Below are positions 49,360-56,115 of a DNA stretch of 64,000 nucleotides, piece after piece (positions within the stretch are counted from its first letter, which is position 1; the number at the start of each line of letters is the position of its first letter). The DNA lies in NCBI GenBank assembly GCA_035547695.1, contig DASZUK010000056.1, positions 1 through 64,000 on the forward strand, in the 5' to 3' direction. Origin of the DNA: DASZUK01 sp035547695. Its GTDB lineage: Bacteria > Actinomycetota > Acidimicrobiia > Acidimicrobiales > RAAP-2. Under the pieces are notes generated by a model. The model was not told the DNA's origin. It did not search any database and saw only the letters and a list, made by a program, of their open reading frames with translations. A program made the translations under genes and the position numbers.

Positions 49360-50063
49360 CCGCCGGCTCCCGCCCGGTCCAGGACGTCGGGCAGGTCGGC
49401 CACCATGCCGGTGTAGAACGGCCCGAACTCGGCGTAGTGGGCGGAGGCTTCGTCGAACCGCATCTGGTAGACGCACGCCTTCAGGTCGTCGGGATGGACC
49501 CCGAACAGGGTGACCCCCCACTCCCAGTCGTCCAGCCCGGTGGACCCGGTGATGAGCTGCAGGATGCGGCCGTGGAAGGTCCGCCCCACCGCGCCGTGGG
49601 CGTACATCAGGGCCTTGCGGGACTCGAAGTCGAGGGCGTACCAGTTGTGGTCGGCGGCCCGGCGCTTGGACATGGGGTAGAAGCAGAACGCCCGCTTGCC
49701 GTCCGGAGGGAGCGACGGGAACAGGCGGGCCTGCTTCAGCTCCTCGGGGACGCCGGCGGCGTACTCGGACAGTTCGGTGAGGGACACGTAGGAGGCCGCC
49801 GGGACCAGCCCGGCCTGCTGGACCGCGGTCTGGAACTGCCGGAGCTGCCACAGGTCCGGGCCGAGGACCATCAGGCCGACGTCGGCCTTGTGGCCGAGCA
49901 TGGCGGCGGCCACCACCTGGTTGCCACCCTTGCGGGCGGCCTCTTCGGCGGCCAGCAGGGCCGGGACGTCCACGGTGCCGGCACCCGGGGCGGGGAGCCG
50001 GCAGAACAGGTGCAGCACCCCCCAACCGGTCGTCGGCTGCAGGGGATCGGGGGAAGCGGCCAC
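49356..50063 (-). CDS. hemQ: coproheme decarboxylase HemQ (chlorite dismutase family)
   Basis: 235 residues. The C-terminal ferredoxin-like repeat shows KRAFCFYPMSKRR, HNWYALDFESRKALMYAHG (Tyr is the catalytic radical site region), and WGVTLFGVHPDDLK. HemQ decarboxylates coproheme III to haem b in the coproporphyrin-dependent pathway of monoderm bacteria. GTG start at 50063 has TAAGCT 6 nt upstream, suggesting a leaderless mRNA for hemQ-larE-NIL. Confidence 0.94.
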   Translation of the reverse strand: MAASPDPLQPTTGWGVLHLFCRLPAPGAGTVDVPALLAAEEAARKGGNQVVAAAMLGHKADVGLMVLGPDLWQLRQFQTAVQQAGLVPAASYVSLTELSEYAAGVPEELKQARLFPSLPPDGKRAFCFYPMSKRRAADHNWYALDFESRKALMYAHGAVGRTFHGRILQLITGSTGLDDWEWGVTLFGVHPDDLKACVYQMRFDEASAHYAEFGPFYTGMVADLPDVLDRAGAGG

Positions 50064-50069
50064 GGCGCC

Positions 50070-50075
50070 AGCTTA
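50070..50075 (-). promoter_or_regulatory. -10 box (TAAGCT), leaderless promoter of hemQ-larE-NIL operon
   Basis: TAAGCT ends 6 nt before the GTG at 50063. Confidence 0.5.
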
Positions 50076-50099
50076 CGGACCATCCGGCCCCGGTCGCGA

Positions 50100-50123
50100 C
50101 GAAGGGGCGCCGGAGCGCCCCTT
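50100..50123 (-). terminator. Hairpin downstream of groL
   Basis: GAAGGGGCGC-CGGA-GCGCCCCTTC forms a perfect 10-bp stem with a 4-nt loop about 80 nt past the groL stop and before the hemQ promoter; no T-tract. Confidence 0.6.
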
Positions 50124-50143
50124 CGCCAACTGCGGTTGTGCCG

Positions 50144-50218
50144 GTCGGACGAGACGCCCGCCGTCCGTTGTCGGACGAGAAGTCCTCCCTGTCTCTGGTC
50201 GGACTAGAAGTCCTCCAT
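50144..50218. repeat. Degenerate 27-28-bp repeats copying the groL 3' end
   Basis: Copies begin at 50144, 50171 and 50199. The third is the real end of groL (last codons for MEDF and stop at 50204-50206); the second keeps 19 of 20 bases of it (tcggacgagaagtcctccct), with the stop changed; the first is more diverged. Confidence 0.8.
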
Positions 50219-51823
50219 GCCGCCGCCGGGCATGGCCGGGGCCTTGTCCTCGGGCTTGTCCACGATGACGGCCTCGGTGGTGAGGAACAGGGCGGCGATG
50301 GATGCGGCGTTCTGCAGGGCCGACCGGGTGACCTTGGCGGCGTCGATGACGCCGGCGGCGAACAGGTCGCCGTAGTCACCGGTGGCCGCGTTGAGGCCCT
50401 CGGCACCCTGCAGGTTGCGCACCTTCTCGACGATGACCCCGCCCTCCAGGCCGGCGTTGACGGCGATCTGCTTGAGCGGCTCCTCGACGGCCCGAGCCAC
50501 GATGCGGGCACCGGTGGCCTCGTCGCCCTCCAGCTTGCCGGCACGGTCCAAGATGGCGGTCTGCGCCCGCAGCAGGGCGACGCCGCCGCCGGGGACCACG
50601 CCCTCTTCGATGGCGGCCTTGGTGGTGGAGACGGCGTCCTCGATGCGGTGCTTCTTCTCTTTCAGCTCCACCTCGGTGGCGGCGCCGACCTTGATGACGG
50701 CCACGCCGCCGGACAGCTTGGCCAGCCGCTCCTGCAGCTTCTCCCGGTCGTAGTCGGAGTCGGTGTTCTCGATCTCGGCCTTGATCTGGTTGATGCGGCC
50801 CTTGATGTCGGCGTCGTCGCCGGCGCCCTCGACAATGGTGGTCTCGTCCTTGGTGACCACCACCTTGCGGGCCTGCCCCAGCAGCTCGACGCCGACGTTC
50901 TCCAGCTTCAGCCCCACCTCCTCGGTGACGACCTGGCCGCCGGTGAGGATGGCGATGTCCTGCAGCATGGCCTTGCGGCGCTCACCGAACCCGGGAGCCT
51001 TGACCGAGACGCTCTTGAAGGTGCCGCGGATCTTGTTGACCACCAGGGTGGCCAGGGCCTCGCCCTCGACGTCCTCGGCCACGATCACCAGCGGCTTGCC
51101 GCTCTGCATGACCTTCTCCAGGACCGGCAGCAGGTCGCGGACGGCGGAGATCTTGGAACCGACCAGCAGGACGTAGGCGTCCTCCAGGACGGCCTCCATC
51201 CGCTCCGGGTCGGTGACGAAGTAGGGGGAGATGTAGCCCTTGTCGAACCGCATCCCCTCGACCAGGTCCATGTCCATGCCGAAGGTCTGGGACTCCTCGA
51301 CGGTGATGACCCCGTCCTTGCCGACCTTGTCGATGGCCTCGGCGATCATGCCGCCGATCTCGGTGTCGGCCGCCGAGATGGAGGCCACCTGGGAGATCTG
51401 CTCCTTGGAGTCGGTGTCCTTGGCGATGCCGTGGATGGCGTTGATGGCCTCCTCGACGGCGGCCTCGATGCCCTTCTTGAGCGACATCGGGTTGGCCCCG
51501 GCGGCCACGTTGCGGAGGCCCTCGTGGACCATGGCCCAGGCCAGGACGGTGGCCGTGGTGGTGCCGTCACCGGCGACGTCGTCGGTCTTCTTGGCCACCT
51601 CCTTCACCAGCTCGGCCCCGATCTTCTCGTAGGGGTCCTCCAGCTCGATGTCCTTGGCGATGGACACCCCGTCGTTGGTGATGGTGGGGGCGCCCCACTT
51701 CTTGTCCAGCACCACGTTGCGGCCCTTCGGCCCCAGGGTCACCCGGACGGCGTCGGCCAGCTTGTTCATGCCGGTCTCCAGCGCCCGGCGGGCGTCCTCG
51801 TCGAAGGCGATCAGCTTGGGCAT
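50204..51823 (-). CDS. groL: chaperonin GroEL (60 kDa)
   Basis: 539 residues, standard length. Landmarks are KLIAFDEDARRALE, the ATP-site VTLGPKGRNVVLDK, AGDGTTTATVLA, and the C-terminal GGM repeat (PGGGMEDF), typical of the housekeeping type. No groES is adjacent, so this is a solitary groEL copy as in the groEL2 loci of many actinobacteria. SD AGGAA precedes the ATG, and a CIRCE operator lies about 85 bp upstream, implying HrcA control. Confidence 0.98.
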   Translation of the reverse strand: MPKLIAFDEDARRALETGMNKLADAVRVTLGPKGRNVVLDKKWGAPTITNDGVSIAKDIELEDPYEKIGAELVKEVAKKTDDVAGDGTTTATVLAWAMVHEGLRNVAAGANPMSLKKGIEAAVEEAINAIHGIAKDTDSKEQISQVASISAADTEIGGMIAEAIDKVGKDGVITVEESQTFGMDMDLVEGMRFDKGYISPYFVTDPERMEAVLEDAYVLLVGSKISAVRDLLPVLEKVMQSGKPLVIVAEDVEGEALATLVVNKIRGTFKSVSVKAPGFGERRKAMLQDIAILTGGQVVTEEVGLKLENVGVELLGQARKVVVTKDETTIVEGAGDDADIKGRINQIKAEIENTDSDYDREKLQERLAKLSGGVAVIKVGAATEVELKEKKHRIEDAVSTTKAAIEEGVVPGGGVALLRAQTAILDRAGKLEGDEATGARIVARAVEEPLKQIAVNAGLEGGVIVEKVRNLQGAEGLNAATGDYGDLFAAGVIDAAKVTRSALQNAASIAALFLTTEAVIVDKPEDKAPAMPGGGMEDF

Positions 51824-51906
51824 GTGGGTGGTTCCTCCGTTGCTCAGCCGGCCGCCGGGCCGGCGCAGTCCTGGCGCTTACTCGCTCCGGAAGTCTACCG
51901 GGTCTG

Positions 51907-51933
51907 TTAGCACTCTCATACGTCGAGTGCTAA
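51907..51933. promoter_or_regulatory. CIRCE operator (HrcA binding site)
   Basis: TTAGCACTC-N9-GAGTGCTAA is a perfect match to the CIRCE inverted repeat. It lies upstream of groL on the minus strand and should be bound by the heat-shock repressor HrcA. A -35/-10 pair for groL probably overlaps or flanks it (TTAGCA, then TAACAG after 18 bp), but the exact boxes are uncertain. Confidence 0.95.
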
Positions 51934-51983
51934 CAGCAAACCACGCCCGGCAGATGCGGGTCAACCCCCTGCGCTGTCGGCCC

Positions 51984-52041
51984 GGCCGGCGGGGTCAGCC
52001 GCCGGCGCTGTCCACCGGGCCGGCGGGGTCAGCCGCCGGCG
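51984..52041. repeat. Two 24-bp direct repeats spanning the moaD-like stop
   Basis: The 24 bases at 51984-52007 and 52018-52041 are identical (core ggcggggtcagccgccggcg), period 34. The right copy contains the last codons (Gly-Gly) and TGA of the moaD-like gene. Confidence 0.92.
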
Positions 52042-52304
52042 ACGGCGGGGACGACCGAGATGGTCTGGCCGGCGGTGACCGGGGTGGTGAGGCCGTCGAG
52101 GAAACGGACGTCCTCGTCGGCGAGGAAGACGTTGACGAACCGCCGGAGCTGGCCGGCGTCGTCGAAGATGCGGTCGGCGAAGCCGGGGTGGGCCGCGTCG
52201 AGGGCTTTCAGGGCTTCACCGACGGTGGCGCCGTCCACCTGGACTTCGCCGGCCCCGCCGGTCAGGGTGCGGAGCTGGGTGGGGATACGGACGGACACGC
52301 TCAT
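52029..52304 (-). CDS. MoaD/ThiS/CysO-like sulfur carrier protein
   Basis: 91 residues with the beta-grasp ubiquitin-like fold and the essential C-terminal Gly-Gly (VPAVAGG). MoaD/ThiS family members are adenylated and thiocarboxylated at this Gly-Gly and then donate sulfur. Its ATG overlaps the stop of the threonine-synthase-like gene as ATGA, and a SAM-type riboswitch heads the operon. That context suggests a role in homocysteine or cysteine formation like CysO or HcyS rather than in molybdopterin synthesis. A dedicated JAMM/Mec protease is not seen nearby. Confidence 0.9.
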   Translation of the reverse strand: MSVSVRIPTQLRTLTGGAGEVQVDGATVGEALKALDAAHPGFADRIFDDAGQLRRFVNVFLADEDVRFLDGLTTPVTAGQTISVVPAVAGG

Positions 52305-53563
52305 CGGGAAGGCTCCTCGGTGGTCAGGGAGTGGTCGGGATCGACGGCGGCGTCGAAGGCGTCCAGGGTGGGGTCGATGGTGACGGTGGGGCCGACGGCG
52401 CCGGCAAGGGCCTCGACGGTCTTCAGGCCGTGGCCGGTGACCATGGCGACCACCCGCTCGTCCCGGCGGACGACCCCCTGGGCGGCCAGCTTGGCCAGGG
52501 TGGCGATGGTGACGCCGCCGGCGGTCTCGGCGAAGATGCCCTCGGTCCGGGCCAGCAGGCCGATGGCGTCGACGATCTCGGCATCGGTGACCGCGGCGCA
52601 GGACCCGCCGGACCGGCGGATGGCGTCCAGGGCGTACCAGCCGTCGGCCGGGTTGCCGATGGCCAGGGACTTGGCGATGGTGGACGGCCGGACCGGCCGG
52701 ATGGCGTCGGTGCCCTCGGCGAAGGCGGTGGCCACCGGGGCGCAGCCGGCGGCCTGGGCCCCGGAGACCCGGACGGACGGGACCTCGTCCAGCAGGCCGA
52801 CCTTGCCGAGCTCGGCGAAGCCCTTGGCCACCTTGGTCAGTTGGCTACCGGACCCGATGGGGACCACGACGTGGTCGGGGGCCTCCCAGCCGAGCTGCTC
52901 GGCGGTCTCGAAGGCCAGGGTCTTGGAGCCCTCGGCGTAGTAGGTGCGGACGTTGACGTTGACGAAGGCCCAGCCGGGGCGCTCGCTGGTCAGCTCGGCG
53001 CAGAGCCGGTTGACGTCGTCGTAGTTGCCCTTGACGGCCACCACGGTGCCGCCGTAGACGGCGGTCATGGTCACCTTGGCCGCCTCCAGGTCGCTCGGGA
53101 TGAGCACCACGGAGGCCATCCCGGCCCGGGCGGCGTGGGCGGCGACGGAGTTGGCCAGGTTGCCGGTGGAGGCGCAGGCGGCCACCTTGAAGCCGAGCTG
53201 CCGGGCCTTGGTCAGGGCGACCGACACCACCCGGTCCTTGAACGACCCGGTGGGGTTGGCGGTGTCGTCCTTGATCCACAGCTCCCCCAGGCCGAGCTCG
53301 GCGGCCAGCCGGTCGGCGCGGTGCAGGGGGGTGAAGCCGGCGCCCAGCTCGACCGGGGTGGCGTCGTCCACCGGGAGCAGGTCGCGGTACCGCCAGATGG
53401 ACCGGGGGCCCTCGGCGATGCGCTGCCGGCTCACCGAGGCGGCGACGGCGTCGTAGTCGTAGGCCACCTCCAGGGGGCCGAAGCAGAAGTCGCAGACGTG
53501 CAGGGCCTCGGCCGGGAACTCACGGCCGCACTCACGACAGCGCAGCCCGGTGACATGGTCCAT
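52301..53563 (-). CDS. thrC: threonine synthase / threonine-synthase-like PLP enzyme
   Basis: 420 residues. An N-terminal zinc-ribbon (CRECGREFPAEALHVCDFC, about 6-24) precedes the fold-type II PLP domain with the PLP lysine in NPTGSFKDR, the phosphate loop ASTGNLANSVAAHAARAG, and GSGSQLTK. By homology it converts O-phosphohomoserine to threonine. Coupling to a sulfur carrier and a SAM riboswitch raises the alternative that it installs sulfur on O-phosphohomoserine or a related substrate. ATG 53563 has a strong SD (AGGAGG, 6-nt spacing). Confidence 0.92.
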   Translation of the reverse strand: MDHVTGLRCRECGREFPAEALHVCDFCFGPLEVAYDYDAVAASVSRQRIAEGPRSIWRYRDLLPVDDATPVELGAGFTPLHRADRLAAELGLGELWIKDDTANPTGSFKDRVVSVALTKARQLGFKVAACASTGNLANSVAAHAARAGMASVVLIPSDLEAAKVTMTAVYGGTVVAVKGNYDDVNRLCAELTSERPGWAFVNVNVRTYYAEGSKTLAFETAEQLGWEAPDHVVVPIGSGSQLTKVAKGFAELGKVGLLDEVPSVRVSGAQAAGCAPVATAFAEGTDAIRPVRPSTIAKSLAIGNPADGWYALDAIRRSGGSCAAVTDAEIVDAIGLLARTEGIFAETAGGVTIATLAKLAAQGVVRRDERVVAMVTGHGLKTVEALAGAVGPTVTIDPTLDAFDAAVDPDHSLTTEEPSR

Positions 53564-53569
53564 GACGGT

Positions 53570-53575
53570 CCTCCT
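53570..53575 (-). promoter_or_regulatory. thrC ribosome binding site fused to the riboswitch P1 3' strand
   Basis: The SD AGGAGG starts on the last base of the GATGA that closes the proposed aptamer helix P1. SAM-stabilised P1 would therefore press directly against the ribosome binding site, suggesting translational control. Confidence 0.55.
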
Positions 53576-53694
53576 CATCGGTCGGGCATTGGCACCTGGT
53601 CCCCACACTGTGTCCGCACGCTGTCGTGCATGGCACCTGCATGGCACTGGTTGCCGCGGCGTCGCAGGGCCCGTCCCTCAGCCGCTCTGGATGA
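53575..53694 (-). promoter_or_regulatory. SAM (S-box-like) riboswitch candidate upstream of thrC-moaD
   Basis: Read on the minus strand, the leader matches the S-box core in order: TCATCCAGAG, a P2 helix GCGGC/GCCGC, the kink-turn TGAGGGACGGGCCC, and GCGGCAACC followed by GGTGCCA. TCATC (53690-53694) pairs with GATGA (53575-53579) as P1; GCACG-ACAG-CGTGC can form P4. A second GGTGCCAAT near the 3' end leaves the exact P3/P4 register open and could fit a SAM-I/IV variant. Aptamer identity is my reading of the consensus, not a covariance search. Confidence 0.75.
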
Positions 53695-53701
53695 TCTCCC
53701 T

Positions 53702-53730
53702 ATGGTGGTCGATCTCCCGGCTGTCGTCAA
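53702..53730 (-). promoter_or_regulatory. Promoter of the thrC-moaD riboswitch transcript
   Basis: -35 TTGACG (53725-53730) and -10-like CACCAT (53702-53707) are separated by 17 bp and lie just upstream of the aptamer. The remaining part of the gap to the divergent gpgS-like gene shows nothing else. Confidence 0.5.
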
Positions 53731-53806
53731 TACCGCCATGTCGCCTGGCCCGCCTGGGGCCCCGACTGGCGGTGGCCGGCGGGGGCGGTGACGGGGACGG
53801 CCCGAG

Positions 53807-54601
53807 ATGGGGGATGATCGGGTGGTGACGGGCGGACCGAGGACCTTCGACGGCTCGGCCTTCGACGCCGACGATCTGGTGGCGGCCAAGGCCGGTCGGT
53901 CGGTGACGGTGTGCATCCCGGCCAGGGACGAGGAGCGGACGGTGGGGGCGGTGGTGGGGGCGGTGCGGCGGGCCCACTGCCTCGACGCCGGCGGATCGGG
54001 CCTGGTGGACGAGGTGGTGGTGGTGGACGACCGGTCGGTGGACGGCACCGCGGCGGCGGCTGGGGATGCCGGAGCCCGGGTGCTGGCGGTCCGCGACGGG
54101 GGCGGCAAGGGCGGGGCGATGGCGGCGGGGGTGGAGGGGTCGGTGGGCGACCTGGTCGTGTTCCTGGACGCCGACGTGGAGAACACCACGGCCGGGTTCG
54201 TGACCGGCCTGCTGGGGCCGCTGCTGACGGAGGACGACGTGGCGCTGGTGAAGGGCTTCTACCGGCGGCCGCTCGGCGGCCAGGCGTCCGGCGGGGGGCG
54301 GGTGACCGAGTTGATGGCCCGGCCGCTCATCGAAGTGCTGTTCCCGGCCCTGGTGGACGTCCGGCAACCGCTGGCCGGGGAGACGGCGGCGCCGCGGTGG
54401 GTGCTGGAGAAGCTGCAGTTGGCCCCGGACTACGGGGTGGAGCTGGGCATGCTGGTGGACGTGGCCGCCCGGTTCGGGGCCGGGTCCATCGCCCAGGTGG
54501 ACCTGGGGGTGCGGGTGCACCGCAACCGGTCGCTGGACGAGCTGCGCCCCCAGGCGGTGCAGGTCCTCCGGGCGGCGTTGGACCGGTCGGGGCGACGCTA
54601 G
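53807..54601 (+). CDS. gpgS: glucosyl-3-phosphoglycerate synthase-like GT-A glycosyltransferase
   Basis: 264 residues. GT-A nucleotide-sugar motifs are VTVCIPARDEERTVG and VDDRSVDGT; the metal site is FLDADVENT, followed by VKGFYRRPLGG and a C-terminal HRNRSLDEL as in GpgS. GpgS makes glucosyl-3-phosphoglycerate, a precursor of glucosylglycerate and methylglucose polysaccharides. ATG at 53807 is taken; GTG at 53822 is possible. otsA follows 50 bp downstream. The product is inferred from motif similarity to GpgS. Confidence 0.82.
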   Translation: MGDDRVVTGGPRTFDGSAFDADDLVAAKAGRSVTVCIPARDEERTVGAVVGAVRRAHCLDAGGSGLVDEVVVVDDRSVDGTAAAAGDAGARVLAVRDGGGKGGAMAAGVEGSVGDLVVFLDADVENTTAGFVTGLLGPLLTEDDVALVKGFYRRPLGGQASGGGRVTELMARPLIEVLFPALVDVRQPLAGETAAPRWVLEKLQLAPDYGVELGMLVDVAARFGAGSIAQVDLGVRVHRNRSLDELRPQAVQVLRAALDRSGRR

Positions 54602-54639
54602 GTCCAGCCGGCCAGGGCGTCGGGCACCGGCCGGGCGGG

Positions 54640-54645
54640 TAGCGT
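54640..54645 (+). promoter_or_regulatory. -10 box (TAGCGT), leaderless promoter of otsA
   Basis: TAGCGT ends 6 nt before the ATG at 54652. Confidence 0.5.
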
Positions 54646-54651
54646 CGGGCC

Positions 54652-56049
54652 ATGGCCAAGGTCGTGGTGGTGTCCAACCGCGGGCCGCTGTCGTTCCGGC
54701 TGGACGGCGACGGGGAGCCGGTGGTGGCCGGGACCGGCGGCGGGTTGGCCGCGACCCTGCACCCGCTGCTGGCGGGGACCGGGTCGACGTGGGTGGCGGC
54801 GTCGATGGGCGAGGCGGACCGGCGGGCGGCGGACCGGGGGCTGATGGCGGAGGACGGCCTGCGGATCGTCACGGTGTCCCCGGACCCCGAGGTGTACCGG
54901 ATGGCGTACGACGTGGTGTCCAACGCCAGCCTGTGGTTCTGCCACCACCACCTCTTCGACCTGCCCCGCCGGCCGCGATTCGACCGGCACTGGGCCGAGG
55001 CCTGGGAGGGCTACCGGGTGTTCAACCGGCTGTTCGCCGACGCGGTGGCCGCGGAGGCGGCGGAGGGGGAGGTGGTGCTGGTCCAGGACTACCACCTGTC
55101 GCTGACCGGGGCGATGCTGGCCAAGTCGCGGCCGGACCTGAGGACGGTGCACTTCAGCCACACCCCGTTCGCCGACCCCAGCGTGCTGCGGTGCCTGCCG
55201 TCGGCGGCGGGGGGGGAGCTGCTGGCCGGCATGGCCGGGTTCGGGTCCTGCGGGTTCCACTCCACCCGGTGGGAGGCGGCGTTCCGGGCGGCGTACGCCG
55301 ACGGGGAACTGGCCACGTTCGCCGGCACGGACCGGCCGCCGGCCACGTTCACGGCGCCGCTCGGCCCGGACGTCGGGGCCATCGAGGACGAGGCCGGCTC
55401 GGACGCGGTGGCCGCGTCCGCCGGGGACCTGGACCGGATGGTTGGGGACCGCAAGCTGGTGGTCCGGGTGGACCGGGTGGAGCTGTCGAAGAACATCCTG
55501 CGGGGGTTCTGGGCGTTCGAGGAGCTGTTGGAGACCCGGCCGCAGTGGCGGGGCCGGGTGGTGATGCTGGCCCTGGCCTACCCGTCGCGGGAGGGGCTGG
55601 CCGACTACCTGTCGTACCGGTCGGAGGTGGAGCACACCGCGGACCGGATCAACGACACCTGGGGCACCGGCGACTGGACGCCGGTGGTGCTGGACGTGGC
55701 CGACGACCGCAGCCGGTCGGTGGCGGCGTTGACCCGGTACGACGTGCTGCTGGTCAACCCCATCCGGGACGGCCTGAACCTGGTGGCCAAGGAAGGCCCG
55801 TTGGTGAACGGGACCGACGGGGTGCTGGTGCTGTCCCGGGAGGCCGGGGCCTGGGACGAGCTGCGGCCGGCGGCGGTGGGGGTCAACCCGTTCGACGTCA
55901 CCGGCACGGCGGTCGCCCTGGACCTGGCCCTGTCCATGGACGGCGCCGAACGGCGCAGCCGGGCGGGAGCGCTCCGGGACATCGTGCTGGGCCGGACCGC
56001 CGCGGACTGGCTGGCCGACCAGATGTCCGCCGGGGAGGCCCTCGGCTGA
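54652..56049 (+). CDS. otsA: trehalose-6-phosphate synthase (GT20)
   Basis: 465 residues. GT20 motifs: VVVSNRGPLSFR, GGLAATLHPLL, LVQDYHL, HFSHTPFADPSVL, and the donor-site RVDRVELSKNIL and VNPIRDGLNLVAKE. It should transfer glucose from UDP- or GDP-glucose to glucose-6-phosphate. The motif usually VDRLDYIKG is VDRVELSKN here, so a related acceptor such as glycerol-3-phosphate (glucosylglycerol) cannot be excluded. otsB lies 1.7 kb away on the other strand, separated by an inserted gene. Confidence 0.88.
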   Translation: MAKVVVVSNRGPLSFRLDGDGEPVVAGTGGGLAATLHPLLAGTGSTWVAASMGEADRRAADRGLMAEDGLRIVTVSPDPEVYRMAYDVVSNASLWFCHHHLFDLPRRPRFDRHWAEAWEGYRVFNRLFADAVAAEAAEGEVVLVQDYHLSLTGAMLAKSRPDLRTVHFSHTPFADPSVLRCLPSAAGGELLAGMAGFGSCGFHSTRWEAAFRAAYADGELATFAGTDRPPATFTAPLGPDVGAIEDEAGSDAVAASAGDLDRMVGDRKLVVRVDRVELSKNILRGFWAFEELLETRPQWRGRVVMLALAYPSREGLADYLSYRSEVEHTADRINDTWGTGDWTPVVLDVADDRSRSVAALTRYDVLLVNPIRDGLNLVAKEGPLVNGTDGVLVLSREAGAWDELRPAAVGVNPFDVTGTAVALDLALSMDGAERRSRAGALRDIVLGRTAADWLADQMSAGEALG

Positions 56050-56067
56050 TCACCGGTTTGCCGTAGT

Positions 56068-56115
56068 TATGACAAACTTCTTCTGACATACCGTCAGGAG
56101 AACAAGATTGTCATA
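56068..56115. promoter_or_regulatory. Inverted repeat flanking the albA-type gene start
   Basis: TATGACA (56068-56074) and TGTCATA (56109-56115) form a perfect 7-bp inverted repeat 34 bp apart; TGACATA also occurs at 56084. They bracket the SD and TTG start, so autoregulation of the downstream gene is possible. Confidence 0.35.
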
